From Candidatus Vecturithrix granuli (GTDB taxonomy: Bacteria; Moduliflexota; Moduliflexia; Moduliflexales; Moduliflexaceae), in contig DF820465.1 of assembly GCA_000739535.1 (NCBI GenBank), positions 1 to 32,750 of the forward strand: 32,750 bases of DNA, read 5' to 3'. Position 1 is the stretch's first letter. Every line of letters begins with the position of its first letter. Under the pieces are notes generated by a model. That model made no database searches. It had not been told where the DNA came from and worked only from the letters and a program-made list of their open reading frames with translations. The position numbers were made by a program, and so were the translations under genes. Below are positions 7,178 to 16,504 of the stretch, one piece after another.

Positions 7178-10100
7178 CTATTTTTTCTCAAACACTGCGT
7201 ACACAATATCCCCTGGCTGAGCGTAATAGATATCTGTATAAAGGATACCTTTTTCATCCTGCCAGTAGCCAAAGACAGAAGACTCATCGGGTAGGATCTG
7301 TAAGATAACACTCTGCATATCATTGTACGGCAGTATCAGTTCCTGGCACCCTGCTCCACAGATCTGATCACCAGCGATAATCGTACCATTTCCGTTACCG
7401 GCTTTTCGAACCATAATGTAAGCGACTGCGTTTTCATCCGCTTTTATCCTGGACGATTTCACAACATTCGCCATCTGATCATAGCCAGTGGCATACCATC
7501 CCGATCCAACTGTGTAGAGCTTCCCATTGAGAAAATTGCCGCTATCCGTCAAGGTCCACACCACGGATTTGCCTTCCGATGATGGCCGAGTCCAGAGTAA
7601 GTATCCGTTTGTCCCGCTATGGGCAAACCCAGTGGCATAATACCCTGGTCCGGCGGTGTAGAGCTTGCCGTTCACAAAGTTCCCTCCGGCGTCCAGTGTC
7701 CAGAGAACGGCCTTGCCTTCGGCTGCCGGTCGCGCCCAGAGCAGATAACCATTACTGCCATTGTGTGCAAAATCTGTGGCGTAATACCCCGGTCCGGCAG
7801 TATAGAGCTTGCCGCTCACAAAATTTCCCTTGGTATTTAGGGTCCACAGAACCGCCCGGCCTTCCGCGGCCGGTCGCGCCCAGAGCAGATAACCATTCGT
7901 CCCTGTATAGGTAACTCCGGTAGCATAATATCCTGGTCCGGCGGTGTATAACTGCCCGCTCAAGAAGCTACCACTTGCATCTATCGTCCAGATGACCGCC
8001 CGACCTTCCGCGGCTGGTCGAGTCCAAAGAAGATAGCCATTCGTTCCGGGATATGCGACTTCATTGGCATACCAGCCTGATCCAACTGTATAGTTTTGCC
8101 CTCCCAGGAAATTACCCGCGTCATCCAAAGCCCACACGACAGCCGAGCCTTCTGCCGCTGGTCGTGCCCAGAGTAACCGGCCTTGCGGACCACCGCCATA
8201 CAGTGTCAATGTATAGGGATTTTCATCAGAATCGTTATTCGCAATAGACACTATTGCCGTACGGATGCCTGTCGCACCAGGCGCAAAACGAAGGTCGAAG
8301 GTCACAGACTCACCCGGAGCAACCGGAGATGCAGGTTGCCGGGTCACCGTAAAATCAGCAGCATGGGTACCGCTAATCGCGACTCTCGGTGAGCCGCTTA
8401 AGATCAAATCCGCAGTTCCGGCAGTATTTTCGATTGTAAAGGTCTTGGTCAGGCCAGATCCAACATTTACCATACCAAAATTATACTTGCTTGCCTTCGG
8501 AAGAGGTGTAGAACCTTGTTTTAGATGAACTTCAATAATATTATCATGCAATTTTACAAGAATTATTGAGGTAAATGGCTGCAAAGTCACGATGCCGTTC
8601 GCAGCCTTCTGATTGAGATCCTGGTAATGGCCCACCCCCAAATCAAAGCTTTTTGGGCTTTTGGTATCATTATACAGGATAACGGAACGGGGAGAATCGC
8701 CAGCGTTGAGTGTAAACCAATTTTTCTTTGAATTCCCATCCATGCCACTATATGCCTGCCATTCCGTCAGCGTTCGTCTGCCATCCCAGTTTGTGAGAGC
8801 AATATTTTTGTCCACAGAGGGATGAAAGAAATAGTTATTATTTGAGGCAAGCAGATTACTCATTTTTTCAACAAAAAACGTCCACGCTTTCTCGTTCAAA
8901 CCATATAACCTGTTGCTCGCAGATGTCACTCGACTTATACTCGCAGTTAAGCCAAGATCATCAACCTGGATAAGTCCGGCATATAATGATCCTTCTGAAG
9001 CCGCATTATAGACCGTATTATACTCGATTCGTCCGGTGGATTTTCGGAATAAAATCCCTGCGTTCGTCGCATTAATAATGGTGTTATTTGACAGCGTAAC
9101 GTCTCTTGAATACCCATCAATATAAAGCCCGACTCCAAACTGTTGCCGGTACGTTGCGATTACCCCATCGACATTGCCGACACTATCAAGAATAATGTTA
9201 TTCTTCAGCGTCACATTATATACCTTTGTCGAAGTTAAGTCCGTACTCACCTGATAAAACGTTCTGATGCCGCCACAATCTCCCTTTGCATAACAGGCTT
9301 GCTCAATCGCATTGTATTGGACAACATTGTTAGGGCCAAGAATATCAATACCTGTATAGGCGGATTTTTCGATTCGGTTATATTGAACGGTATTGCTGTG
9401 TCCGGAATCCTCAACAAGGTGTCTCCGGATTTCAATGCCTGTCCCGTCTTCATTACAACTTTCAGTACCGCTGATCTCGCACCCCATACCGGATTTGCCC
9501 AGGTTCTCGATCAATCCGATATTTTTAACGGAGTTATCCTGGATTGTTGACTCAGCCAAATAGCCCATAATGCCAAAATGGTTAGCACCTTCAATAACGT
9601 TATTGAGCAACGTCATATTACGTCCTCCGCGATAACCATTTCGCCCATTCGTCGCATCCCAGATTCCGGTACTTAAATTTATTCCTGTGGCGTTCACATC
9701 TCTAATCGTTGTGTTTTGAATCGTGATATGATGGTACACATCCCCTTTGAGAGATAAGGGGGTGCCGATGCCGTGATTAAACCAATTTTTGATCTCAAAA
9801 TTTTCAATAATCACATACGCTATAGGCAAGAGGGAGACATGTCCCAACATAATACTGCCATGTGTTAGAGGAGAACTATCCTCAAGGATGACGGACCCCT
9901 CCATATTCGCTGGCGGACCGCTGACAGAATATACATAAACTTTCTTATTGGTGGCATCGTAATACCACTCTCCATCCTGATCAAGGGTACCTAAATGATT
10001 GTTAAGAAAGTAACCCCAACCGGCACATCCATCCCTACAGCTTATGGTCTCGTTCAGTGTTAATGTGGTACTACCAGTTCCTACGACTTCACGGTTGAGA

Positions 10101-10726
10101 ATCCTCCAACGCTGACTTTTTATGTGAGCGATTGCCCCTGTCCAATCTTGTGGAGGGAGTGCGCTGTCCGTAATTTGAGTTGTTGTTGGCAAACTGTCAA
10201 TTGTTGAATATCCTCCGTTGAAATTGGCATCGTCGCTAACGTCGAGATTCGGCCAGCGTCCCAATAATAACCGCTGGCCATCTCTAAAAAGTTGATTAAT
10301 GCCTGAAGGAAATTTTCCGGAGTTTGTTTCTGCTGAAAGATCGGCGACATAGATGTTGCCGGAAGATAATGTCCAATCGGCAATAGCCTGCGTTCCCAAA
10401 AAGATCGGTTTATTGGTACAGCCTGCAGGGTAACTCCCAAAGGTAATCGGGGCGCTTGCCGTACCTGACCAGATGATTCTCAAGGTTTCAGCGCGCCAGA
10501 CATCCCCGCATTTGAACAAAACCTTGTCGCCCGGGTTCAAAGTTAAGGCATTCACTTTTCCGATCGTCTTGAAGGGGAAAGTCTGCGATGTCCCCGAATT
10601 AGTATCATCCCCGGTAGTGGATACATAGTAGGTTGTCGCCGTTGCGGTATTAACCGCGATTCTAAATAGCGTTAACGTCACTACCACTAAAACCTTCAAA
10701 GATATTTTTAAATTGTCTGTATTCAT
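7178..10726 (-). CDS. Secreted parallel beta-helix protein with Ig-like, five-repeat and InlB-B-like modules
   Basis: A 1182-residue exported protein. The N-terminal hydrophobic signal segment (~8-30) is followed by TTYYVSTTGDDTNSGTS, the usual opening of secreted right-handed parallel beta-helix proteins. Residues ~45-720 continue with N-I/V-I-rich coils (VQYNRIEKSAYTGIDILGPN, VTLSNNTIINATNAGILF). This fold is shared by polysaccharide lyases and epimerases, but no catalytic triad could be fixed by eye. Residues ~740-845 look like a choice-of-anchor-D/ASPM-SPD2-Hydin Ig-like domain (FGMVNVGSGLTKTFTIEN ... SIANNDSDENPYTLTL). Five 48-residue repeats (~850-1095) and an ~85-residue InlB-B-like tail follow, as in the downstream 356-residue protein. 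The first repeat is preceded by an extra RLLWARPAAEG strand and the last lacks it, the pattern expected for a ring-closing (Velcro) propeller. It may bind or modify the exported glycan. Confidence 0.85.
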   Translation of the reverse strand: MNTDNLKISLKVLVVVTLTLFRIAVNTATATTYYVSTTGDDTNSGTSQTFPFKTIGKVNALTLNPGDKVLFKCGDVWRAETLRIIWSGTASAPITFGSYPAGCTNKPIFLGTQAIADWTLSSGNIYVADLSAETNSGKFPSGINQLFRDGQRLLLGRWPNLDVSDDANFNGGYSTIDSLPTTTQITDSALPPQDWTGAIAHIKSQRWRILNREVVGTGSTTLTLNETISCRDGCAGWGYFLNNHLGTLDQDGEWYYDATNKKVYVYSVSGPPANMEGSVILEDSSPLTHGSIMLGHVSLLPIAYVIIENFEIKNWFNHGIGTPLSLKGDVYHHITIQNTTIRDVNATGINLSTGIWDATNGRNGYRGGRNMTLLNNVIEGANHFGIMGYLAESTIQDNSVKNIGLIENLGKSGMGCEISGTESCNEDGTGIEIRRHLVEDSGHSNTVQYNRIEKSAYTGIDILGPNNVVQYNAIEQACYAKGDCGGIRTFYQVSTDLTSTKVYNVTLKNNIILDSVGNVDGVIATYRQQFGVGLYIDGYSRDVTLSNNTIINATNAGILFRKSTGRIEYNTVYNAASEGSLYAGLIQVDDLGLTASISRVTSASNRLYGLNEKAWTFFVEKMSNLLASNNNYFFHPSVDKNIALTNWDGRRTLTEWQAYSGMDGNSKKNWFTLNAGDSPRSVILYNDTKSPKSFDLGVGHYQDLNQKAANGIVTLQPFTSIILVKLHDNIIEVHLKQGSTPLPKASKYNFGMVNVGSGLTKTFTIENTAGTADLILSGSPRVAISGTHAADFTVTRQPASPVAPGESVTFDLRFAPGATGIRTAIVSIANNDSDENPYTLTLYGGGPQGRLLWARPAAEGSAVVWALDDAGNFLGGQNYTVGSGWYANEVAYPGTNGYLLWTRPAAEGRAVIWTIDASGSFLSGQLYTAGPGYYATGVTYTGTNGYLLWARPAAEGRAVLWTLNTKGNFVSGKLYTAGPGYYATDFAHNGSNGYLLWARPAAEGKAVLWTLDAGGNFVNGKLYTAGPGYYATGFAHSGTNGYLLWTRPSSEGKSVVWTLTDSGNFLNGKLYTVGSGWYATGYDQMANVVKSSRIKADENAVAYIMVRKAGNGNGTIIAGDQICGAGCQELILPYNDMQSVILQILPDESSVFGYWQDEKGILYTDIYYAQPGDIVYAVFEKK
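7440..8180 (-). repeat. In-frame 144-bp tandem repeats of the beta-helix protein (5 units)
   Basis: Five direct repeats of about 144 bp encode the C-terminal Trp-rich units. The central ones are the most alike (LYTAGPGYYAT and GTNGYLLWARPAAEG recur), suggesting internal duplication or gene conversion more recent than in the array at 6110-6815. The motif order is the same in both proteins. Confidence 0.8.
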
Positions 10727-11079
10727 GTATTGCTTTCTTCACTACCCCTGGAAAGATGAGTACCTTTCCTCATAACAAACGTTCCATTATTCTATCGTAA
10801 AAGAACTTATGCTTGCGCAATTTTTATACCAAACCGAAACCGCTCAATTTGAAAAATCCATTTTATATAATAATTTAAAATGTGAGATCCTCCTTGATTG
10901 TCAAGATAAAAATCAATAGATTTTTTAAAATCTGTTCTCATCGCCAATTTATGCTACATTTTTTCGCAGTAATACTTTTTCACAAATCCCAGAAAGATTT
11001 TCACCACGCAAAAATACGGAGTTACTCGCCTCTGGGCCCAAAAGCACTTAGCCGTATATTAACTGTTAATCCGAATACT
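10727..11079. other. AT-rich intergenic region, possible promoter on - strand
   Basis: 353 bases without a convincing gene lie between the radical SAM gene and the beta-helix gene. On the - strand TTGACA occurs at 10904-10899 with AGGAGG in its spacer, and an AT-rich stretch (ATTTTAAATTATTATATAAA) follows at 10881-10862. This could be the promoter of the beta-helix gene, but the -10 match is poor. The short reading frames here are antisense or unsupported. Confidence 0.3.
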
Positions 11080-12837
11080 CTACGGTCTTTCCTCCTGGAA
11101 TTGATCACAACAACCCGATCGATCAGGGCATCTCAGACTATCGCCAGGAACAAAGAGTTGACGTCGCCGGTATGCTATCGTGTTATTCCCATTGTTGATA
11201 ACATAGCAAACTTTGCAGACCGCCGGAGCATTCTCCGTTTTATGATCCATTCGGAGTTTTTGCATAGCAAAGCAATTCCAAAATGATTTGAATGAACTGT
11301 TGCTGAAATTTATAACGAACGGCGCACCTGGATTAAGACATGGCACACAATTTCCCTCGTAGTTGATTCGGGCTACATCATAAAGATATCGGCATGCTCC
11401 GACTATATAATTGTCGACGGGAGCCAATTCTTCAAAGGGCAGAGGCATCGATAGGGCAATTCCACAGTCCCTTGCTTTGGCATGGGCCTGGTGGAAAACT
11501 TCATTGTAAATGTTCGGACAGTTCACGACACTCATGGGCCAATCCTCTTCCCGAAAGACGATCCCAAAGGATACTCGGAGGAAGTCCGCGCCAATATCTG
11601 CTGCTAATTGGATCATGTTGGAAACTTCGTGAATGTTTATACTGAAAAGGGTCATGGAAATTGCCAGCTTAAATGCCGCGCTGTGCATTTCGTCCCTTAT
11701 CCTGTTGATTTGCCGAAAACCAGCAAGAACTTGCACTAGTTTAGCCCCTGGACGCAATTGCGCGAATAGCAGCGGGTCGCTGCTGTCAATGGAAACTTCG
11801 AGGTAGCCCAGCACCTTTACTAGGCGTCTGCAAAGCGTATCACTCTGGAGCAGCGTCCCGTTCGTTGTGAGACTTAAGGCCACATCATATTCTTCCAGAG
11901 CGTTGATAATTCTGGACAAATAGGGCGACAGGAGAGGTTCGCCGACGAGCGATATATTGACATTCTCCGCAGTGGGAAACAGTTCGGCGATGGCTTTTTC
12001 CAGAGTCTGGTCGTCCATAGAGGGACATTGGTTCAAATCGCGCCCCAAATACTGACGGAAACAGCTAACGCATTTCAGATTACAGAGATTAGCACAGTCC
12101 AAAATAATATCGCGAGGATATGCACTCACTTTGGCTTTATTGGTGAACCTTTCGAGTAAGGCAAGCGATCTATTTGTGGCTCGCCAATGTTTGAGTAATC
12201 GCCGCCGAATGTTCCGATTGCGCCTCATACTCAGGAAGGCAAAGCGGCACAGATACCACCGCACCTGTAAAAGCCACATCGTCACACTCAGGTATTGCCA
12301 AATAAACAAGCGGTAACTACCATAATGTCTTTTGCTCCAGGGAAGATCCTCTGCCACTCGGATTGGAATAACCAGCGGACCCTCGGCGGTGAGTTCGATG
12401 AACCTGACATTGTGGACAGCCATACGAATAGTAAGTGTGTGTGCGCCAATCTCGCAAGGAGCAACGAATTTGAAGAATACCGTCATGCTTTTGTCTGGGA
12501 GAACCTCTTCCTCGATAGTCTCTCCATTTCCAATAAACACCCCGTCACAATAGAAGGCAACGTTCACTGGCATTTTGACATCATGATTTGTGTGCCAGCT
12601 TTGTTTTCCTGTATTCTTAAGGCGTATGCCCAATAACCAATGAGAAACTGCGAGCAAACAATAAGGGATATTATGATGTACCACAGAGACCTGCCAGTCC
12701 TCAGAATTTCGACATGTCGAATGCTTGCCCACAGCAAGCCAGGTGGAGAAAATTAGATGGAAGGCACGTTTTATGCTCTTGTTACAATAGGATACAAGCC
12801 GCATGAACGATGACAAACCATGTTGATAAGGATGCAT
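11080..12837 (-). CDS. Radical SAM/SPASM protein with N-terminal NTGxxxW Ig-like domain
   Basis: A 585-residue protein. The radical SAM motif CxxxCxxC is C252-NLK-C256-VS-C259, embedded in DIILDCANLCNLKCVSC. NISLVGEPLLSP is the glycine-rich SAM-binding strand and LSLTTNGTLL a later strand. The C-terminal part has spaced cysteines (GACRYLY, GNCVPCLNPG, AVCKVCYV) as in SPASM domains that hold auxiliary Fe-S clusters. Before the SAM barrel, residues ~50-160 form an Ig-like domain (VSVVHHNIPYCLL, KNTGKQSWH, FYCDGVFIGNG, GAHTLTIRMAVHNV). The same module occurs twice in the aminotransferase fusion encoded just upstream. Substrate is unknown. SPASM members modify peptides or sugars, and a role in making a glycan decoration or tailoring a surface peptide is inference from context. 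The start at 12837 has no strong ribosome binding site. Confidence 0.8.
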   Translation of the reverse strand: MHPYQHGLSSFMRLVSYCNKSIKRAFHLIFSTWLAVGKHSTCRNSEDWQVSVVHHNIPYCLLAVSHWLLGIRLKNTGKQSWHTNHDVKMPVNVAFYCDGVFIGNGETIEEEVLPDKSMTVFFKFVAPCEIGAHTLTIRMAVHNVRFIELTAEGPLVIPIRVAEDLPWSKRHYGSYRLFIWQYLSVTMWLLQVRWYLCRFAFLSMRRNRNIRRRLLKHWRATNRSLALLERFTNKAKVSAYPRDIILDCANLCNLKCVSCFRQYLGRDLNQCPSMDDQTLEKAIAELFPTAENVNISLVGEPLLSPYLSRIINALEEYDVALSLTTNGTLLQSDTLCRRLVKVLGYLEVSIDSSDPLLFAQLRPGAKLVQVLAGFRQINRIRDEMHSAAFKLAISMTLFSINIHEVSNMIQLAADIGADFLRVSFGIVFREEDWPMSVVNCPNIYNEVFHQAHAKARDCGIALSMPLPFEELAPVDNYIVGACRYLYDVARINYEGNCVPCLNPGAPFVINFSNSSFKSFWNCFAMQKLRMDHKTENAPAVCKVCYVINNGNNTIAYRRRQLFVPGDSLRCPDRSGCCDQFQEERP

Positions 12838-12910
12838 AAGTGTTGATTTTACCCTTATGTTCTCATTCTGAGTAGCCGTTAGAAACCCACCTTGCTCAAA
12901 CGGAACAACT

Positions 12911-13010
12911 ATGGCAATCCTAAATCATTTGTAACATGTTACTTCGACTTCGCTCAGTGACCAGGCGGTTGTCGAGCGAAGTCGAGACACAAATCAAGTA
13001 GGATCGCTAT
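12911..13010. repeat. 100-bp palindromic element, copy 1 (MITE-like)
   Basis: The reverse complement of this segment matches 29929-30030 over its full length with a modest number of differences: terminal ATAGCGATCCTA, TGTCTCGAC, GCTCGACAACCGCC, GGTCACTGAGCG, GATTTAGGAT. The ends are inverted repeats (ATGGCAATCCTAAATC against GATCGCTAT read inversely), and an inner stem pairs CGACTTCGCTC (12945-12955) with GAGCGAAGTCG (12974-12984). It lies between two - strand genes and carries no coding sequence. Confidence 0.75.
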
Positions 13011-13074
13011 ATCACAGTCCAAAACAAATTGAGAAGCCGCCAACAGAATGATCCGCCTCTGGTGAAATTATGGA

Positions 13075-16000
13075 CTACAAAACATCCGGAATCTCCAAAT
13101 AGCGCAGGTATTCATCATTTTCCCAGGCTCGAAAGATTATAGGGAGAACGGAAGAAAAGGCTTCAACCGTCTGTTCGTAAGCAGAATGGTCATGGGCGAA
13201 ACAAGGGAGCATGAACCCCTTGAACGTCAGGATTCCGTGTTTGAGGAGTTCTTGTTGCAACAGTGTTCTCAACAGAATCCTTTTCTCACCATCTGGCTCC
13301 TGAAAAGAGAGAGTCATCCGAAATGGCGGACCGATCATCTCTGCTGGCAAACCAATATCGAGGCAAATGGTATTGATGGCGTCTTTTAATTTCCCGCCCA
13401 GAGACCATATATGCCCTGGAATATCGTATTCTGCATAAATCTGCAAGGCTTCCTTTGCGGCGGCAAAGGAGTAAACTTCATCTTTGAATGTGGGTGTATA
13501 GTAGAGCCGGTGCAATGTCTGGTTGAAGATCTCTCGCTTCCCCACTAAAGCTGACAGAGGCATGCCCGCGCTCAGGGCTTTCCCCAAACAGAGCAAATCA
13601 GGAACAATCCCCAGCGCTCGCTGTACGCTGCCATGAAGATAGCGAAACCCTGAGAGAATTTCATCAAAAATGAGCACAGCCCCAGCATCATGGGTCAGAC
13701 GGGCAACCTCCCGAAGATACTCAGGCTCCGCATCTCGGAGAGGGCCGTTCACCCCTTCGACAGGCGAGGAAGGTTCGAGCATAACAGCGGCAATATTCCC
13801 GGCATGTTGGTCGAGAATCGCCTTTAAAGTAGAGGTGTCCAGATAAGGAAATTGAAGAGTCATCGGCTCAGGCGGTTCTGGCACACTTGATTGTCGAAAG
13901 CCGCACTGTACTGCAAACCAATCCTGCCATCCATGATAGCCGCAGACTAAAACCTTTTGTTTTTGCGTATAGGCCCGCGCCATACGGACTGCTGCGGTGC
14001 AAACATCCGAACCATTTTTGCCAAACAGAACCATATCGAGTTCAGGAAACAGGGCGCAAAGCTTTTCTGAGACTTCCATCTCAAGCGTATGGATAAGCGT
14101 GATAACTCCCCCCGAAGAAGAAAGTTCGCGGGCAATTGCCGCCTGAATGCGTTCGTTGGCATATCCAAGCAACGAACATCCCCATCCCATCACATAGTCA
14201 ATATACTCCCGCCCCTCCAGGTCCTGGATTCGGTATCCCTTCGCTGATTTTGCAAACAAAGGATATGTAAGGGTATCTCCGCTCAAACACACCCCCTGGC
14301 TTGGAGCAAAAAACCAGAAATTTCGACGCTCCGCAATTTCCCGCATCTGTTCTGAAGCGGTCTGCTCCCGCGCCTGAAGAGTCACAAGGAGTTTCAGAGG
14401 GGCGTACCCACAATTCTCGAACATTGTCACATTGTGAGTCACCATATCTAGCTTCAACTCGTGTTGCCCGGTGCATGCCGGGAGCTTTGCCGTGAGCGCA
14501 ATAACTGTGCTTTCCCCTGGTTTCACCTCTTCCCGGAGAGAGCGTCCGGTTACAAGATGTTCCCCGTCTAAAAAGAGGGCCAGCCCAGTAAAATGATTAT
14601 CAGCAGGATCGCGGTACCATGTTGCTGTTCCTGTATTTTGCACTTTCACGCGAAAACACCGAACCGAATTTCCCTCGAGAACAGTTGGAATATTATGTTC
14701 CAGGTAACAAACTGAATAAGGCTGAAGAGGAGGAGAAGTCTGAATATCCATAGCACGTGTCTCATGCAGAGATGAGGGAACGCCATATTGCGGAGTGCTC
14801 TCTCGGCATAAGAATCTCAGGTTACGCACAACAGCTTGTACATCAGGAAATCCGACAACCGCATAATCAACAGAAAGCTGTGGACAACCATGTCCGCTAA
14901 AAAGAAATTTATTCTTCTCAAAAAGATCCAGGGTGATGCAGTGTTTGCCGTGCCTGAGCGGCGCATCGAAAGTGAAAGCAAAATAGACCCGCTCGCCGGA
15001 AGGGACATCCATCCGAAGGCGAATGTTCTTGTACCATGCTCCGTCCAGATAGACGGCCAATCCCACAGTGCATTGCTCGTCCTTGCCGTCAGCATGCCAA
15101 TAATGTTGTCCGGTGTTACAAACATACACACGCGCCGAAACTCGTGAACCGGCTCGGACAGAGCGTGGAAAATCCCATGAAATAAATTGCAAGGCATACG
15201 GTTTTTTTGTCACCATAGGAGGGTAAAAATTGATTCCGGGAACAGAGCCGACCTTTAGCAGTTCCAGCATTTGCTCATGAAAACATATAAGTTCCTTGCG
15301 AATATCGATTCCCTCAGGACAATAACACGTCATCTGCGTACAGCGACGGCATAGACTTTCCTCATCTGGGTGTAACTTGAAATACAAAACCGGATCAAAA
15401 TTTTCATAATTGACTGAACGGCTCATATTAATATAAGCTGCGCGAAAGAGCCAGGAGATCGATAGCCCCTGACTGCATGTGTGGTCACACTTCCCACATC
15501 GGCTACACACCGATTGTTTGAGAATCGCTATATGTCTATGGACTTTTTCCCATTCATTTTGACTGAGCGAAAAGTTTCCATGCCCGGCCAGAGCGTTTTC
15601 GGCGGCTTCTTCAACTGAGGCTGTTCCAGGAAGAACGCAGGAGATGATGTTTTCCGATAATGTGGTTCTGAGAATATCGCTGGCTGTTATCGCTGAACAA
15701 TCACAGGCAAGAGGAGCATATCGTGGGAAAGCCTTTGCCTGACATAAAAGCCCACCCCCTAAAGGTTCCATAATCATAAGCCCCAAATCCTTTTCCTCGA
15801 TAAGGGGAAATATCTCTTGCTTTAGGAGAGGAATGTTCTCAAATTCCCATTTTCCTTTTACTCCCGGCGGGGGAACAACGTGGTCAAACAGAGTATCCGG
15901 GTTATAGGTCAGAAGGTGGAAACCGAGAAGATTGTATGAAAGCATCAGCACATCAAAGACATCTCGTTCGATGATCGTTTTAATGTGAGATGGCTGGCTG

Positions 16001-16437
16001 TGGGTATTACAGAAGATAGCGCCGATTCGCCCTTCTGCCTTTTTTTGCTGCAGAAACTCTACCAGCCCGCCTTTCCCCCATACATTTTCCCCAAATCGTT
16101 CCCGATCATACAATGAGGCAATTCCGAACAGATCAAGCCGATCGGTTTCAAAGGCCGCACAGGAACGTTCAAAGATTTGTTCGAAGTATTCCCGCGTGCC
16201 CCAGCCCTGGGCACATGTAAGAATCTTTGGATGAGGATGGCATTCCCGGCGTGCTGCCGTAATGAGCTTCTCAATACCTTCGTAGTCGGGAGAGGTGTGA
16301 ACGATGTTCACGCCAAGCTGAAAGCCACGTTTGAGGGTGTCGATCGCCTGCCGTTCTGGCACCAGACGGAGTTGACAGGTTCCGAAACCGACGGCGGAGA
16401 CATAGAGTTCGGAACGCCCCAGGCGACGATAATTCAT
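13075..16437 (-). CDS. Aldo/keto reductase-like / Fe-S / Ig-Ig / class III aminotransferase fusion
   Basis: The product is about 1120 residues. Residues 1-~300 are an aldo/keto reductase-like barrel (NYRRLGRSELYVSAVGFGT). Against the usual tetrad, Asp (FDTA) is His in VHTSPDY, Lys (TK) is Cys in LTCAQ, and His (xLH) is Ala in FGIASL; only Tyr seems kept. Residues ~305-375 carry CSRCGKCDHTC and CRRCTQMTCYCPEGIDI, for one or two Fe-S clusters. Two Ig-like domains follow (~425-510 and ~585-680), each with NTGxxxW and (L/V)xLDG-type strands. Residues ~700-1120 are a class III aminotransferase like glutamate-1-semialdehyde aminomutase (GYHGWQDW, FDEILSGFRY, PLP lysine K953 in LGKALSAGMP). ATG 16437 is preferred to 16485 because GAGAGGGG lies upstream. 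Such aminotransferases in surface-glycan loci make amino sugars or sugar-like amines. The actual substrate is unknown. Confidence 0.85.
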   Translation of the reverse strand: MNYRRLGRSELYVSAVGFGTCQLRLVPERQAIDTLKRGFQLGVNIVHTSPDYEGIEKLITAARRECHPHPKILTCAQGWGTREYFEQIFERSCAAFETDRLDLFGIASLYDRERFGENVWGKGGLVEFLQQKKAEGRIGAIFCNTHSQPSHIKTIIERDVFDVLMLSYNLLGFHLLTYNPDTLFDHVVPPPGVKGKWEFENIPLLKQEIFPLIEEKDLGLMIMEPLGGGLLCQAKAFPRYAPLACDCSAITASDILRTTLSENIISCVLPGTASVEEAAENALAGHGNFSLSQNEWEKVHRHIAILKQSVCSRCGKCDHTCSQGLSISWLFRAAYINMSRSVNYENFDPVLYFKLHPDEESLCRRCTQMTCYCPEGIDIRKELICFHEQMLELLKVGSVPGINFYPPMVTKKPYALQFISWDFPRSVRAGSRVSARVYVCNTGQHYWHADGKDEQCTVGLAVYLDGAWYKNIRLRMDVPSGERVYFAFTFDAPLRHGKHCITLDLFEKNKFLFSGHGCPQLSVDYAVVGFPDVQAVVRNLRFLCRESTPQYGVPSSLHETRAMDIQTSPPLQPYSVCYLEHNIPTVLEGNSVRCFRVKVQNTGTATWYRDPADNHFTGLALFLDGEHLVTGRSLREEVKPGESTVIALTAKLPACTGQHELKLDMVTHNVTMFENCGYAPLKLLVTLQAREQTASEQMREIAERRNFWFFAPSQGVCLSGDTLTYPLFAKSAKGYRIQDLEGREYIDYVMGWGCSLLGYANERIQAAIARELSSSGGVITLIHTLEMEVSEKLCALFPELDMVLFGKNGSDVCTAAVRMARAYTQKQKVLVCGYHGWQDWFAVQCGFRQSSVPEPPEPMTLQFPYLDTSTLKAILDQHAGNIAAVMLEPSSPVEGVNGPLRDAEPEYLREVARLTHDAGAVLIFDEILSGFRYLHGSVQRALGIVPDLLCLGKALSAGMPLSALVGKREIFNQTLHRLYYTPTFKDEVYSFAAAKEALQIYAEYDIPGHIWSLGGKLKDAINTICLDIGLPAEMIGPPFRMTLSFQEPDGEKRILLRTLLQQELLKHGILTFKGFMLPCFAHDHSAYEQTVEAFSSVLPIIFRAWENDEYLRYLEIPDVL

Positions 16438-16504
16438 CCTGCCCCTCTCTTCGACTTCACGTTGTGAAGGTTTATACATAATCATCGTTCGTTTAACAAT
16501 GGAT

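Noticed and set aside
10882-11286. 134-codon + strand reading frame over the end of the radical SAM gene
   Set aside because: Half lies antisense to the SPASM region, there is no ribosome binding site, and composition looks random.
13186-16467. Several + strand frames of 60-103 codons inside the aminotransferase fusion
   Set aside because: All are antisense to a gene with strong domain evidence throughout, and none has its own motifs.
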